A DNA stretch of 48,310 nucleotides from Comamonadaceae bacterium (GTDB lineage Bacteria > Pseudomonadota > Gammaproteobacteria > Burkholderiales > Burkholderiaceae_C). The stretch spans positions 1 to 48,310 of the forward strand of contig CANFHZ010000007.1 of assembly GCA_947446885.1 (NCBI GenBank), written 5' to 3'. The notes under the pieces are model-generated. The model did no database searches. It was not told where the DNA came from and was given only the letters and a program-made list of their open reading frames with translations. The first letter of the stretch is position 1, and every line of letters starts with the position of its first letter. The position numbers were made by a program, and so were the translations under genes. Below, one piece after another: positions 19,037 to 28,400 of the stretch.

Positions 19037-20128
19037 ATGAACTTCAAAAACAATCTGCCTGCGCAACTGGCTGCCGGTGTCGCGCTGCTCGCACTGCCTT
19101 TGGTACTGCAACTGTTCGGTAATGCCTGGGTTCGTATTGCCGACATGACGCTGCTTTTTGTGCTGCTGTCGATAGGCCTGAATATTGTGGTGGGCTACGC
19201 TGGCTTGCTGGATCTCGGCTATGTGGCATTTTTTGCCATTGGAGCCTACGTCTACGGCCTGCTCAATTCCCCGCATTTGCTGGAGACTTTTGCTGGGCTG
19301 GCTGCCATGTATCCACAGGGATTGCACACCCCGATTTGGGTAGTCCTGCCCTTGGCTGCGGTGGTCGCCGGCATATTCGGCGTATTGCTGGGTGCGCCCA
19401 CGTTGCGGCTGCGCGGCGACTACCTGGCCATTGTGACGCTGGGCTTTGGCGAGATCATCCGGGTGTTCTTGAACAATATGGACAACCCGTACAACATCAC
19501 CAACGGGCCCAAAGGTGTGAGCCAGATTGATCCGTTGAATTTCTTCGGTTTGGATTTGGGCAAAAAACTGATGATCGGTGACTACAAGCTGGCTTCGGTC
19601 TCGCTGTATTACTACCTGTTTTTGGCCCTGGTGCTGCTGAGCATCGTGATTTCGCACCGCCTGGAAGTCTCCCGCATCGGCCGCGCCTGGATGGCCATCC
19701 GCGAAGATGAAATCGCCGCCAAGGCCATGGGTATCAACACCCGCAACCTCAAGCTCACAGCGTTCGGCATGGGTGCCACCTTTGGCGGCGTGTCGGGCGC
19801 GCTGTTTGCCTCCTTCCAGGGCTTTATTTCCCCCGAGTCGTTCACGCTGATGGAGTCGGTGATGATTGTCGCCATGGTGGTGCTCGGCGGTGTCGGCCAT
19901 CTGCCCGGCGTGGTGCTGGGTGCGGTGTTGCTGGCATCGCTGCCGGAAGTGCTGCGCTATGTGGCCGGGCCGCTGCAACAGCTCTCTGGTGGGCGTCTGG
20001 ATGCGTCCATCCTGCGCCAGTTGCTGATTGCCCTGGCCATGATTAGCGTGATGCTGCTGCGCCCACGCGGCCTATGGCCCTCGCCAGACCACGGTAAATC
20101 CTTGATCAACTCCGCCAAACCGGCCTGA
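19037..20128 (+). CDS. livM: Branched-chain amino-acid ABC transporter permease LivM
   Basis: This 363-residue partner permease of LivH has the LivM signature 'LNIVVGYAGLLDLGYVAFFAIGAYVYGLL'. The coupling loop is 'VSRIGRAWMAIREDEIAAKAMGINTRNLKLTAFGMGATFGGVSGALFA', and the last helix ends 'MLLRPRGLWP'. An unusually long stretch between the first helices ('NSPHLLETFAGLAAMYPQGLHTPIW') probably faces the periplasm. It starts 12 bp after livH and is followed after 21 bp by livG, so co-transcription is very likely. Confidence 0.95.
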   Translation: MNFKNNLPAQLAAGVALLALPLVLQLFGNAWVRIADMTLLFVLLSIGLNIVVGYAGLLDLGYVAFFAIGAYVYGLLNSPHLLETFAGLAAMYPQGLHTPIWVVLPLAAVVAGIFGVLLGAPTLRLRGDYLAIVTLGFGEIIRVFLNNMDNPYNITNGPKGVSQIDPLNFFGLDLGKKLMIGDYKLASVSLYYYLFLALVLLSIVISHRLEVSRIGRAWMAIREDEIAAKAMGINTRNLKLTAFGMGATFGGVSGALFASFQGFISPESFTLMESVMIVAMVVLGGVGHLPGVVLGAVLLASLPEVLRYVAGPLQQLSGGRLDASILRQLLIALAMISVMLLRPRGLWPSPDHGKSLINSAKPA

Positions 20129-20149
20129 TTGCGCTGTACCGGAAACCCT

Positions 20150-20920
20150 ATGACAGACACAGTATTGAACGTAAGTGGCGTCTCCAAGCGCTTTGGCGGC
20201 TTGCAGGCGCTCAGCGATGTGGGCATCCGCATCGAGCGGGGACAGGTTTACGGCCTGATCGGTCCCAACGGCGCAGGGAAAACCACATTTTTCAACGTGC
20301 TCACCGGTTTGTACACCCCCGACAGCGGTCGCTTCGAGTTGGCCGGTCAGGCCTATCAGCCCACCGCAGTCCATACGGTGGCGATGGCCGGTATCGCGCG
20401 TACCTTTCAAAATATCCGCTTATTTGCGGAGATGACGGCCTTAGAAAACGTAATGGTCGGTCGGCATATCCGCACCCAGAGCGGCTTGCTCGGCGCCGTT
20501 TTCCGCACCCAGAGTTTTTTGGCCGAAGAAAAAGCCATTGCGGCGCGCGCGCAGGAGCTACTCGAATACGTGGGTATAGGCCAGTTCGCAGACTACAAAG
20601 CCCGTACCCTGAGCTACGGCGACCAGCGCCGCCTGGAAATCGCCCGCGCCTTGGCTACCGACCCGCAGCTGATTGCGCTGGACGAGCCGGCCGCTGGCAT
20701 GAACGCCACCGAGAAAGTCATGCTGCGCGAACTGATTGACCGCATCCGCAAGGACAACCGCACGATTTTGCTCATCGAGCACGACGTCAAGCTCGTCATG
20801 GGCTTGTGTGACCGGGTGACGGTGCTGGATTACGGCAAACAAATTGCCGAAGGCACGCCCGCCGAGGTGCAAAAAAACCAGGCCGTGATCGAAGCCTACC
20901 TCGGCACCGCCGCACACTGA
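20150..20920 (+). CDS. livG: Branched-chain amino-acid ABC transporter ATP-binding protein LivG
   Basis: This 256-residue ABC ATPase has Walker A 'GLIGPNGAGKTTFFNVLTG', Q-loop 'GIARTFQNIRLFAEMTALENVMVG', signature 'TLSYGDQRRLEIARALA' and Walker B 'LIALDEPAAGMNATE', with H-loop 'ILLIEHDVKLVMGLCDRVTVLDYGKQIAEGTP'. The LSYGDQRR signature and the A-A-G-M-N element are typical of LivG. ATG 20150 is used rather than the TTG at 20129 because MTDTVLNVSGVSKRFGG is the family N-terminus and GGAAACCC precedes it. It pairs with LivF on the cytoplasmic face of LivHM. Confidence 0.96.
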   Translation: MTDTVLNVSGVSKRFGGLQALSDVGIRIERGQVYGLIGPNGAGKTTFFNVLTGLYTPDSGRFELAGQAYQPTAVHTVAMAGIARTFQNIRLFAEMTALENVMVGRHIRTQSGLLGAVFRTQSFLAEEKAIAARAQELLEYVGIGQFADYKARTLSYGDQRRLEIARALATDPQLIALDEPAAGMNATEKVMLRELIDRIRKDNRTILLIEHDVKLVMGLCDRVTVLDYGKQIAEGTPAEVQKNQAVIEAYLGTAAH

Positions 20921-20941
20921 AGGCCTGTAGGACCTATTGTT

Positions 20942-21661
20942 ATGACATCTCCCATCCTGCTCAAAGTCAGTGGCCTGCAAGTGGCCTACGGTGGCATTCA
21001 GGCCGTCAAAGGCGTTGATTTCGAGGTTCGCGAAGGCGAACTGGTCTCCCTCATCGGCTCCAACGGTGCGGGTAAGACCACCACCATGAAAGCCATCACC
21101 GGAACCCTGCCCATCCACGCCGGTGACATCCAGTACCTGGGTAAAAGCATTAAAGGGCAGGGGCCCTGGGATCTGGTGCGCCAAGGCCTGGCCATGGTGC
21201 CCGAAGGTCGGGGCGTATTCACGCGCATGACCATCGTCGAGAACCTGCAAATGGGTGCCTACATCCGCGACGATGATGCCGAGATTGCCCGCGATATGGA
21301 CAAAATGTTTGCCATCTTCCCGCGCCTTCAGGAGCGGCGTGCACAGCTCGCCGGAACCATGTCGGGTGGCGAGCAGCAAATGCTGGCGATGGCGCGCGCG
21401 CTCATGAGCCGACCTAAAGTGCTGCTCATGGACGAGCCTTCGATGGGCTTGTCGCCTTTGATGGTGGACAAGATTTTCGAAGTGGTACGCGATGTTTTCG
21501 CGCAGGGTGTCACTGTCTTGCTGGTGGAGCAAAACGCCAGCCGGGCCTTGTCCATCGCGAACCGCGGTTACGTGATGGAGTCCGGTCTGATCACCATGAC
21601 CGGTGACGCCAAAACCATGCTCAACGACCCCAAAGTGCGCGCCGCCTACCTGGGCGAATAA
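20942..21661 (+). CDS. livF: Branched-chain amino-acid ABC transporter ATP-binding protein LivF
   Basis: This 239-residue ABC ATPase has Walker A 'LIGSNGAGKTTTMKAITG' and the LivF-specific 'GLAMVPEGRGVFTRMTIVENLQMGAY'. The signature is 'GTMSGGEQQMLAMARALM', Walker B 'VLLMDEPSMGLSPLMVDKIFEVV' and the switch region 'VLLVEQNASRALSIANRGYVMESG'. It is the last Liv subunit. An EamA transporter starts nine bases after its stop, probably in the same transcript. Confidence 0.96.
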   Translation: MTSPILLKVSGLQVAYGGIQAVKGVDFEVREGELVSLIGSNGAGKTTTMKAITGTLPIHAGDIQYLGKSIKGQGPWDLVRQGLAMVPEGRGVFTRMTIVENLQMGAYIRDDDAEIARDMDKMFAIFPRLQERRAQLAGTMSGGEQQMLAMARALMSRPKVLLMDEPSMGLSPLMVDKIFEVVRDVFAQGVTVLLVEQNASRALSIANRGYVMESGLITMTGDAKTMLNDPKVRAAYLGE

Positions 21662-21670
21662 AGCGCGCGG

Positions 21671-22525
21671 ATGCGCTACCGCTACCCCGCGCTCCTGCTG
21701 CTGGTGACAGTGGTCTGGGGTCTGACTTTTCCTGTGCTCAAGGTCGCCACCGGGCAGCTCTCCGGGGTGGAGATCACCACCCTGCGTTTTCTGATTGCCG
21801 CAGCCTGCATGGGCCCCATGGTGCGTGGCGTTCCGCTGCCCACCTGGCGTGACGGACTGATTCTGGGCGCGCTGGGACTGGCATCACTGGTTGCGCAGGC
21901 CTACGGTTTGCAATTCATCAGCGCCAACCGCAGCGCGTTTCTGACCAGCTTGAATGTGCTCATGGTTCCGCTCATCGGATGGGCTGTGGGTGCCCGGCCG
22001 GGCTGGATGGTGTTCTGCGCTGCGGTACTCGCCTGCGTCGGTGTGGGTCTGATGTCTTTTGATGTGCAGGGCGATTTTTGGGCTGACCTTGCCACGCTCG
22101 CTGCAGCCCTGACCTATGCGGCCTACACCATTCTGATGTCCGCCCGCGCCAAAAACCACGCCCCTGCGCAGCTGGCGGCGGCGCAGATCAGCTGCATGGC
22201 TGTGCTAGGTGCGTGCTGGATGCTGGCCGACAGCGGCGCCGCCCGCGTGCTGTCCTTGCCCGGGCTGCTGGATGCGGAGGTTTGGTGGGGCTTGCTGTAT
22301 CTGGGCGCTGTGGCCTCGGCAGCCACTTTTTTTCTGCAAGCCCTGGCGCAGTCCCATGTGTCTGCGGCGCAAGCGGCCGTCATCTACGCCATGGAGCCTG
22401 TGTTCGCCGCAGCATTCGGCTGGTGGTACATCGGTGAGCAGATGACGCCGCTGGCGCTGCTGGGCGGCGCGCTGGTGATTGCCGCGGTAATCTTGAGCCA
22501 GCGGGCCGAATCGGCCACGCCGTGA
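21671..22525 (+). CDS. EamA/DMT-family transporter
   Basis: This 284-residue membrane protein has ten predicted helices in two EamA repeats. The first is 'YPALLLLVTVVWGLTFPVLKVATGQLSGVEITTLRFLIAAACM'. The second begins near 'DLATLAAALTYAAYTILMSARAKNHAPAQLAAAQISCM', with 'SAAQAAVIYAMEPVFAAAFGWWYIGEQMTPLALLGGALVIAAVIL' at the end. The family usually exports amino acids, metabolites or drugs. The gene lies nine bp after livF with no clear ribosome binding site, which suggests translational coupling and shared control with livHMGF. The substrate is unknown. Confidence 0.9.
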   Translation: MRYRYPALLLLVTVVWGLTFPVLKVATGQLSGVEITTLRFLIAAACMGPMVRGVPLPTWRDGLILGALGLASLVAQAYGLQFISANRSAFLTSLNVLMVPLIGWAVGARPGWMVFCAAVLACVGVGLMSFDVQGDFWADLATLAAALTYAAYTILMSARAKNHAPAQLAAAQISCMAVLGACWMLADSGAARVLSLPGLLDAEVWWGLLYLGAVASAATFFLQALAQSHVSAAQAAVIYAMEPVFAAAFGWWYIGEQMTPLALLGGALVIAAVILSQRAESATP

Positions 22526-22537
22526 GAGCTGCCGTGC

Positions 22538-23575
22538 TCAGTGTTTGTCGGCCTCTGAGGTGAACGCGTCGGCGAAAAATTCGGCCTCGTCCAAGCCTGC
22601 CAGGTCGCTGAAGTCGCGCTGGGCTGAATCCACCACCACCGGTGCGCCGCATGCATACACCTGGTAAGCCGACATATCCGGAATGTCCTCCAGCACCGCC
22701 TGGTGGACAAATCCGGTGCGTCCGCGCCAGTTGTCCTCGGGCAGGGCATCGGAGACCACGGGCACGTAGCTGAGATGGGGCATTACGGCGCATTGGGCGC
22801 GCACCCAGTCGTCCACATACAGGTCATGGGGTCGGCGCCCGCCCCAGAACAGGGTGGCTGGGCGGGTGATCCGGCGCTCCTGCATGTGTTCAATCAATGC
22901 CTTGATGGGTGCAAAGCCCGTACCGGAGGCCAGCAGCACGATGGGCTTATCGCTGTCTTCCCGCAAAAAGAAGGAGCCCATCGGCCCCTCGATGCGCACG
23001 ATGTCCCGCTCTTTCATGCTGCCAAAGACCAGATCGGTGAAGCGTCCGCCGGGCATGTGGCGGATGTGCAGTTCCAGACCCGGCCCGGTGTGCGGCGCAT
23101 TGGCCATGGAATAGCTGCGCCGTGCCCCGTCGCGCAGCAGCACATCCAGGTACTGCCCCGCGCGGTACTGAAAGGACTCGCTGGCCGGTAATTGCAGTTG
23201 CAGCCGAATCACGTCGGGCGACATGCGCTCCAGGCTGCTGACGCGCGCGGGCATCTTGCGCACCGGCAAAGCGCCCTCTAGCGACACCTGGCGCGACTCC
23301 AGCACCAGGTCGCTGGTGGCCGTGGCGCAGCAGGTGAGCACCATGCCAGCCACTTCTTCGGCGGCGCTCAGCGCCTTGTCCTGGTGATTGCCGTGGATAA
23401 CCGTGCCAGAGATTTTTTTGCATTTGCAGGAGCCGCAAGCCCCGTCCTTGCAGCCATAGGGCAGGCCAATGCCCTGGCGGATTCCTCCGGCAAGCAGGGT
23501 TTCTGTGGCCTCTACGCTGAACGCCCGCCCGCTGGGCTGCACCAAAACCGAAAATTGCGACGCGCTCGCGCTCAT
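22538..23575 (-). CDS. 2Fe-2S/FAD/NAD(P) reductase (CDP-6-deoxyglucoseen reductase-like)
   Basis: This 345-residue three-domain electron-transfer flavoprotein has an N-terminal plant-type ferredoxin ('GIGLPYGCKDGACGSCKCKKISG...LTCCATATSDL': C-x4-C-x2-C...C). Next is a ferredoxin-reductase FAD domain with 'YRAGQYLDVLLRDGARRSYSMANAP', where RSYSMA binds flavin. The NAD(P) domain has 'PIVLLASGTGFAPIKALIEHMQ' and ends 'YQVYACGAPVVVDSAQRDF'. Proteins of this layout are often annotated as CDP-6-deoxy-delta-3,4-glucoseen reductase, but the same architecture serves oxygenase and reductase systems. No partner oxygenase or sugar genes are adjacent, so the acceptor is unknown. Confidence 0.86.
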   Translation of the reverse strand: MSASASQFSVLVQPSGRAFSVEATETLLAGGIRQGIGLPYGCKDGACGSCKCKKISGTVIHGNHQDKALSAAEEVAGMVLTCCATATSDLVLESRQVSLEGALPVRKMPARVSSLERMSPDVIRLQLQLPASESFQYRAGQYLDVLLRDGARRSYSMANAPHTGPGLELHIRHMPGGRFTDLVFGSMKERDIVRIEGPMGSFFLREDSDKPIVLLASGTGFAPIKALIEHMQERRITRPATLFWGGRRPHDLYVDDWVRAQCAVMPHLSYVPVVSDALPEDNWRGRTGFVHQAVLEDIPDMSAYQVYACGAPVVVDSAQRDFSDLAGLDEAEFFADAFTSEADKH

Positions 23576-23645
23576 ACAGTGGTTATCCTTGTTCTATGTG
23601 TGCCCCAGCGAAGCCCCAGGCATCCGAAAACGAAGCCGCGATTCT

Positions 23646-23665
23646 GCCCGCAATCCCCTGCGGGC
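23646..23665. repeat. Perfect hairpin between the reductase and SDR genes
   Basis: GCCCGCA (23646-23652) and TGCGGGC (23659-23665) pair perfectly around ATCCCC, 27 bp upstream of the SDR start and within a divergent intergenic region. No U-tract follows on either strand. Confidence 0.35.
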
Positions 23666-23692
23666 TACCCCGGCTGCCGTTTAGTCTCTGAT

Positions 23693-24703
23693 ATGCGATA
23701 CCAGCGCACATCCCTTGGACCTGGAAACAGGCGGCCCGCGAACCCCGCCCGTTGGGGCGCAGCACGGCTACCGGGGGGCAGTTTGCCTGCCCGTTTCCGG
23801 CGTGAGCGGGTGCTGGTGGTGGGTTGCGGCGACGTGGGCCAGCGCCTGCTGCGCGACCACCGCAAGGCTGGCGGCGGCCCCCGCTGGCTGGCTCTGACCA
23901 GCCAAGCGGACAAGCGCGCCGCCCTGCGTGCCCTGGGCGCGGCAGCACTCCTGGGCAATTTGGATCAAGCCCCGACCCTGCGCCGTCTGGCAGGGCTGGC
24001 GCATCGCATCGTCCATCTGGCGCCGCCGCCGGGCGAGGGCGAACGGGATCCGCGCACCGCTAACCTGCTGCGCAGCCTGCGCCGCGCGCGCATGCCACGT
24101 TCCTTGGTCTACGGATCCACCAGCGGCGTGTACGGCGACTGCGGCGGTGATTGGGTGGCAGAACCCCGGCCGCTGCGGGCCACCACCGCACGCGCGCGCA
24201 GGCGGGTGGATGCCGAGGCCCGGGTGCGCAGCCTGCCCGCTGCGACGCGCAGCAGCGTGTTGCGCATTCCCGGCATTTATGCCCCGGATCGTGTGGGCGG
24301 CACGCCACTGCCCCGCCTGCAGCGCGGCAGCCCCGTGTTGATGGCTGATGAGGATGTCTACACCAACCACATCCATGCCGACGACTTGGCCCGCGCCTGC
24401 TGGCTGGCCCTGTGGCGCGGGCGCGCACGGCGGGTGTACAACATCAACGATGACAGCCAACTGCGCATGGGTGACTACTTTGACGCGGCAGCACAGCTGT
24501 ATGGGCTGCCACCGCCGCCGCGCGTGTCACACGCGCAAGCGGCGCAGGAACTCAGCGCCGTGCAGATGAGTTTCATGTCGGAGTCGCGCCGCCTGCGCAA
24601 TATCCGCATGAAAAAAGAGTTGGGTTTGCGGCTGCGTTATGCGGATCCTTTGTCCGGATTACGCGGGGCTTCCTTGGGTGGCTACCAGCCTGCGACCTCG
24701 TAA
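23693..24703 (+). CDS. Atypical extended SDR / NAD-dependent epimerase (YeeZ-like)
   Basis: This 336-residue Rossmann-fold protein has the nucleotide motif 'ERVLVVGCGDVGQRLLRDH' (G-x-G-x-x-G) at about residues 42-58, then 'VHLAPPPGEGERDPRTANLL'. The central motif 'SLVYGSTSGVYGDCGGDWVAE' has the Tyr of the SDR family but not the usual Y-x3-K lysine, as is typical of the YeeZ group. 'VLRIPGIYAPDRVGG' and 'NHIHADDLARACWLALWRG' are further conserved blocks. The protein is very Arg-rich. I use ATG 23693. The N-terminal 40 residues are not conserved-looking, so a start further downstream remains possible. Function is unknown. Confidence 0.8.
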   Translation: MRYQRTSLGPGNRRPANPARWGAARLPGGSLPARFRRERVLVVGCGDVGQRLLRDHRKAGGGPRWLALTSQADKRAALRALGAAALLGNLDQAPTLRRLAGLAHRIVHLAPPPGEGERDPRTANLLRSLRRARMPRSLVYGSTSGVYGDCGGDWVAEPRPLRATTARARRRVDAEARVRSLPAATRSSVLRIPGIYAPDRVGGTPLPRLQRGSPVLMADEDVYTNHIHADDLARACWLALWRGRARRVYNINDDSQLRMGDYFDAAAQLYGLPPPPRVSHAQAAQELSAVQMSFMSESRRLRNIRMKKELGLRLRYADPLSGLRGASLGGYQPATS

Positions 24704-24773
24704 AGCGGGTGCAAAGCCTGTCAACGTGAGCCCATCGCCCCCGTTGATTAAGCATCCCACACAGGAGCGCCGC

Positions 24774-25424
24774 ATGCAGCACATTGGAATTGCCCTCGTA
24801 CTAGCCAGCGCCGCCTTGGCCGCCAGCGCAGAGGAATTCGGTCGTGTCGTTTCCGCCACGCCGGTCATTCAGCAAGTTGTCGTACCCCGGCAAAGTTGCA
24901 CGGTCGAAAAAGTTCTGGTCCCCGGGCGCAAGTCCGGAGCCGGAGCGGCGGTAGGCGCGATTGCGGGTGGTTTCGCCGGTAGTGCATTGGGCGGAGGCGG
25001 GCGGGGCGGTGCCGCTGCTGCCGTACTCGGTATGGTGGGCGGCGCCGTCATCGGTGACCGGTTTGAAGAAGCCAGCCCGTCCTATGTGCAGGATATCCAG
25101 CGTTGCAGCGTGCAAAACGTGGTCGAAAACCGGGTGTCTGCGTACACCGTGACCTACGAATTCAACGGCACGCTGTACACCGTCCAAATGCCCCACGATC
25201 CAGGCCCCACCATTGCGCTGCGTCTGCTGCCGGCAGATGCCCCGGCCACTGTGTTGGACACGCCCAATGAGACGATCACCTACGCCGCGCCGCCGCTTAT
25301 GCAAGCGCATGCAGCGCCGCTGATCGTCTACCAAGCACCGTTTTACCCCAGCTACCGTTCGCCGCTTGGCATGATTCGCTGGGGTGATGGCTGGGGCCAT
25401 AGGCACCACCGCGATTGGCATTGA
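24774..25424 (+). CDS. Glycine-zipper envelope protein with His-rich tail
   Basis: This 216-residue protein has a signal peptide ('MQHIGIALVLASAALAASA', cleavage near residue 19). A glycine-zipper 2TM segment runs at about 60-95 ('GAGAAVGAIAGGFAGSALGGGGRGGAAAAVLGMVGGAVIG'), as in the Rickettsia 17-kDa antigen family. Two cysteines ('RQSCTVEKV', 'IQRCSVQNVVE') flank the zipper in the mature chain, and a beta-rich domain follows ('YTVTYEFNGTLYTVQMPHDPG'). The tail ends 'GWGHRHHRDWH', a possible metal-binding cluster. There is no lipobox at the cleavage site. GGAG precedes ATG 24774. Periplasmic or envelope location is likely and the role is unknown. Confidence 0.82.
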   Translation: MQHIGIALVLASAALAASAEEFGRVVSATPVIQQVVVPRQSCTVEKVLVPGRKSGAGAAVGAIAGGFAGSALGGGGRGGAAAAVLGMVGGAVIGDRFEEASPSYVQDIQRCSVQNVVENRVSAYTVTYEFNGTLYTVQMPHDPGPTIALRLLPADAPATVLDTPNETITYAAPPLMQAHAAPLIVYQAPFYPSYRSPLGMIRWGDGWGHRHHRDWH

Positions 25425-25454
25425 GCTGCCCATCCGGGTGACGGGGCAACAGGA

Positions 25455-28400
25455 CTACAGGCTTGGGGCGGTAATCGGTCCTTTGCCGCTGAAACGTTCC
25501 AGTGCCAGATACAGAACCGGGGTGATAAACAGCGTAATCGCCTGTGAAAACAGCAGGCCGCCCACCACGGCCAGGCCCAGAGGCTGGCGCAACTCCGCAC
25601 CTGCGCCCCAGCCTAAGGCGATGGGTAAAGCGCCAACGAGCGCGGCCAGCGTCGTCATCATGATGGGACGGAAGCGCAGCACGCAGGCTGCGTGAATCGC
25701 CTGCTCCGGGCGCATGCCTTCGTGCCGTTGCGCCTCCAGCGCAAAGTCAATCATCATGATGGCGTTTTTCTTCACGATGCCGATGAGCATCACGATGCCA
25801 ATGGTGGCGATCAGGGTCAAGTCCTGGCCGAAGAGCATCAAGGTTCCCAGCGCGCCCATGGCCGCCGAGGGCAGGCCAGCGAGGATGGTGATGGGGTGGA
25901 TATAGCTCTCGTAGAGCACGCCCAAGAGCACGTAAATGACCACCAGCGCGGCGATAACCAGAACCAGTTGACTACCTTGCGAGTTCTTGAAAACCGCGGC
26001 GTCACCGCCGTAGCTGGTGATGACCGAGCTGGGCATTTGAATCGCTTCGCGTGCTTGGTCGATCTTGGCGGTGGCGTCACCCAAGGCGGTTCCCGGTGCC
26101 AGATTGAAAGACACCGTGACCGCTTGCAGCTGCCCGACATGGTTGATGGCGGTCGGGCTGGAGCTGCGTTCCACTGTGGTGAAGCTGGAAATCGGCACCA
26201 GCGTGCCGGAGTTAGCGCGCACATAAATGCTGTTGAGCGCAAATTCGTCCTGCTTGGCCTCGGGCGCAAGCTCCATGATTACCTGGTAGGTGTCGGTGGG
26301 CAGATAAATGGTGGAGACCTGCCGCTCGCCAAAGGCGCTGTACAGGGCGGAGCGCACCGCCTCCATGCTCACGCCCAGCACATTGGCGCGGTCGCGGTCA
26401 ATCTTCAGCTGGGCTTGCAGCCCACGCATCTGCGCGTCGCTGGTCACATCGCGGAAGATGGGGTCAGCGCGCATTTTTTCCTGCAACTTCGCCGACCAGC
26501 CGCCCAGCTCCTCAGGCCGCAGGCTTTGCAGGATGTACTGGTACTGTGCTTTGCTTTGGCGTCCGCCGAGCTGCAGGTTCTGTACCGGACGCATGAAGAC
26601 GTTGATGCCGGCCACCGCACGCAGCTTGCGGCGCAGGCCCTCAATCACTTTTTTCGCCGGCACCCGCTGATTTGCAGGCTTGAGTGAGATAAACATGCGG
26701 CCAATGCTTTGGCTGTTGCTGCCGCCGTTGAACGAATTGACGGCGGCCACGTTCTCGTCAGCCCGAATGATGGCTGCCGCACGTTCCTGCAGCTGCACCA
26801 TGGCCGGGAAGGAGATGTCCTCGCCGCCCTCGGTGGTGACGATGATTTGCCCGATGTCTTCCTCCGGGAAAAAACCCTTGGGGATGACGTTGACCATGTA
26901 GAGCGTTCCAGCCAGCGTGCCCAGCGCGATCAGCAAGACCAGTTTGCGCCAGCGCAAGGCCAGATTGAGGGCACGGGTATAGCCCGCCAGCAGCAGATTA
27001 AAGCCACGTTCAAACAAGCGCACCACCACGCCCGGCGCCTTTTTATGCGCCTCGTCGGTCAAAAACCGGCTGGCCAGCATGGGCACCAGCGTGAGCGATA
27101 CAAAAGCCGAGACCAGAATCGCCAAGCCCACCACCACCGCAAACTCATGGAACAGCAGGCCGATAACGCCTGGCATGAAGAAAATGGGGATAAACACCGC
27201 CACCAGCGATGCCGATATGGAAACAATCGTGAAGCCCACCTCGCGCGCGCCACGCAGCGCCGCGCTGAAAGGTTCCTCGCCTTTTTCGACGTGGCGGATG
27301 ATGTTCTCCAGCACCACGATCGCATCGTCCACAACCAGGCCTACGGCCAGGGTCAGGCCCAACAGCGAAATATTGTCCAGGCTGTAATTCAGGCCCCAGA
27401 GCAGGGCCAGCGCACCCATGAGCGAAATGGGCAGCGACAAGGTGGGGATGATGGTGGCGACAAAGCGGCGCAGAAACAGAAAAATCACCAGAACCACCAG
27501 GGCAATCGTCCCGGCCAGGGTCAGCGTCACATCGTGCAGGGCCTCGCGCACCGAAGCGGACCGGTCATTGATGGGCGTCATTGATACCGAGGCCGGCATC
27601 TGCGCCTGCAAATCGGGCAGCGCGGCGCGAATCGTGTCCACCACTTTGACGGTGTTGGCACCTGGCTGGCGCTGAATCGCAATCGTGATCGAGGTATCGC
27701 CGTTGAAGGTGGCCCAGGTGCGCAGGTTTTCGATGCTGTCTTCCACCTTGGCCACGTCCCGCAGACGCACCGGAAAACCACCTTTGGTGCTGATGATGAG
27801 ATTGCCAAAATCGCGGGCGTTGGTGAGCTGCTTGTTGGCCTGCAGGATCAACGACTGCCGGGGCCCGTCCAGCGTGCCCACCGGCGTGTTCACGTTGGCC
27901 GCGCGCAGGGCTGCGCTCAGTTCGTCCAAGCCGATATTGCTGGCCAGCAGTGCGTCGGGTTTGACGCGAACCCGCACTGCAAAGCGCTTGGCCCCGTAAA
28001 TATTCACCTGCGCCACACCATCCACTGTAGACAGCGTGGGTGAGACCAGATGGTCCGCGTAGTCCTGCAGTTCCTGTGGCGACAGCGAGGGCGATGTCAT
28101 GGACAAAAACAGAATCGGTGCGTCCGCCGGATTCACTTTGCGGTAAGAGGGCGGGTTGGTCATGTCCTGCGGCAGCGCGCGCTGGGCCCGCAGCAACGCG
28201 GCTTGCACGTCCACGGCGGCGGCATCAATGTCGCGCCCTTCCTCAAACTCCAGCGTGATGGACGTGCTACCCAGTCCGCTGCTGGAGCTGATGGTGCGCA
28301 GCCCGGGCACGGTTTGAAATTGCTTTTCCAGCGGCAGTGCCACCGAGGTAGCCATGGTTTCCGGGTTGGCGCCGGGCAGCGAGGCCGAGACATTGATCAC

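Noticed and set aside
18689-19978. 429-residue ORF on the - strand opposite livH/livM
   Set aside because: Shadow of two membrane permease genes. Gln/His/Arg-rich with no recognisable domain.
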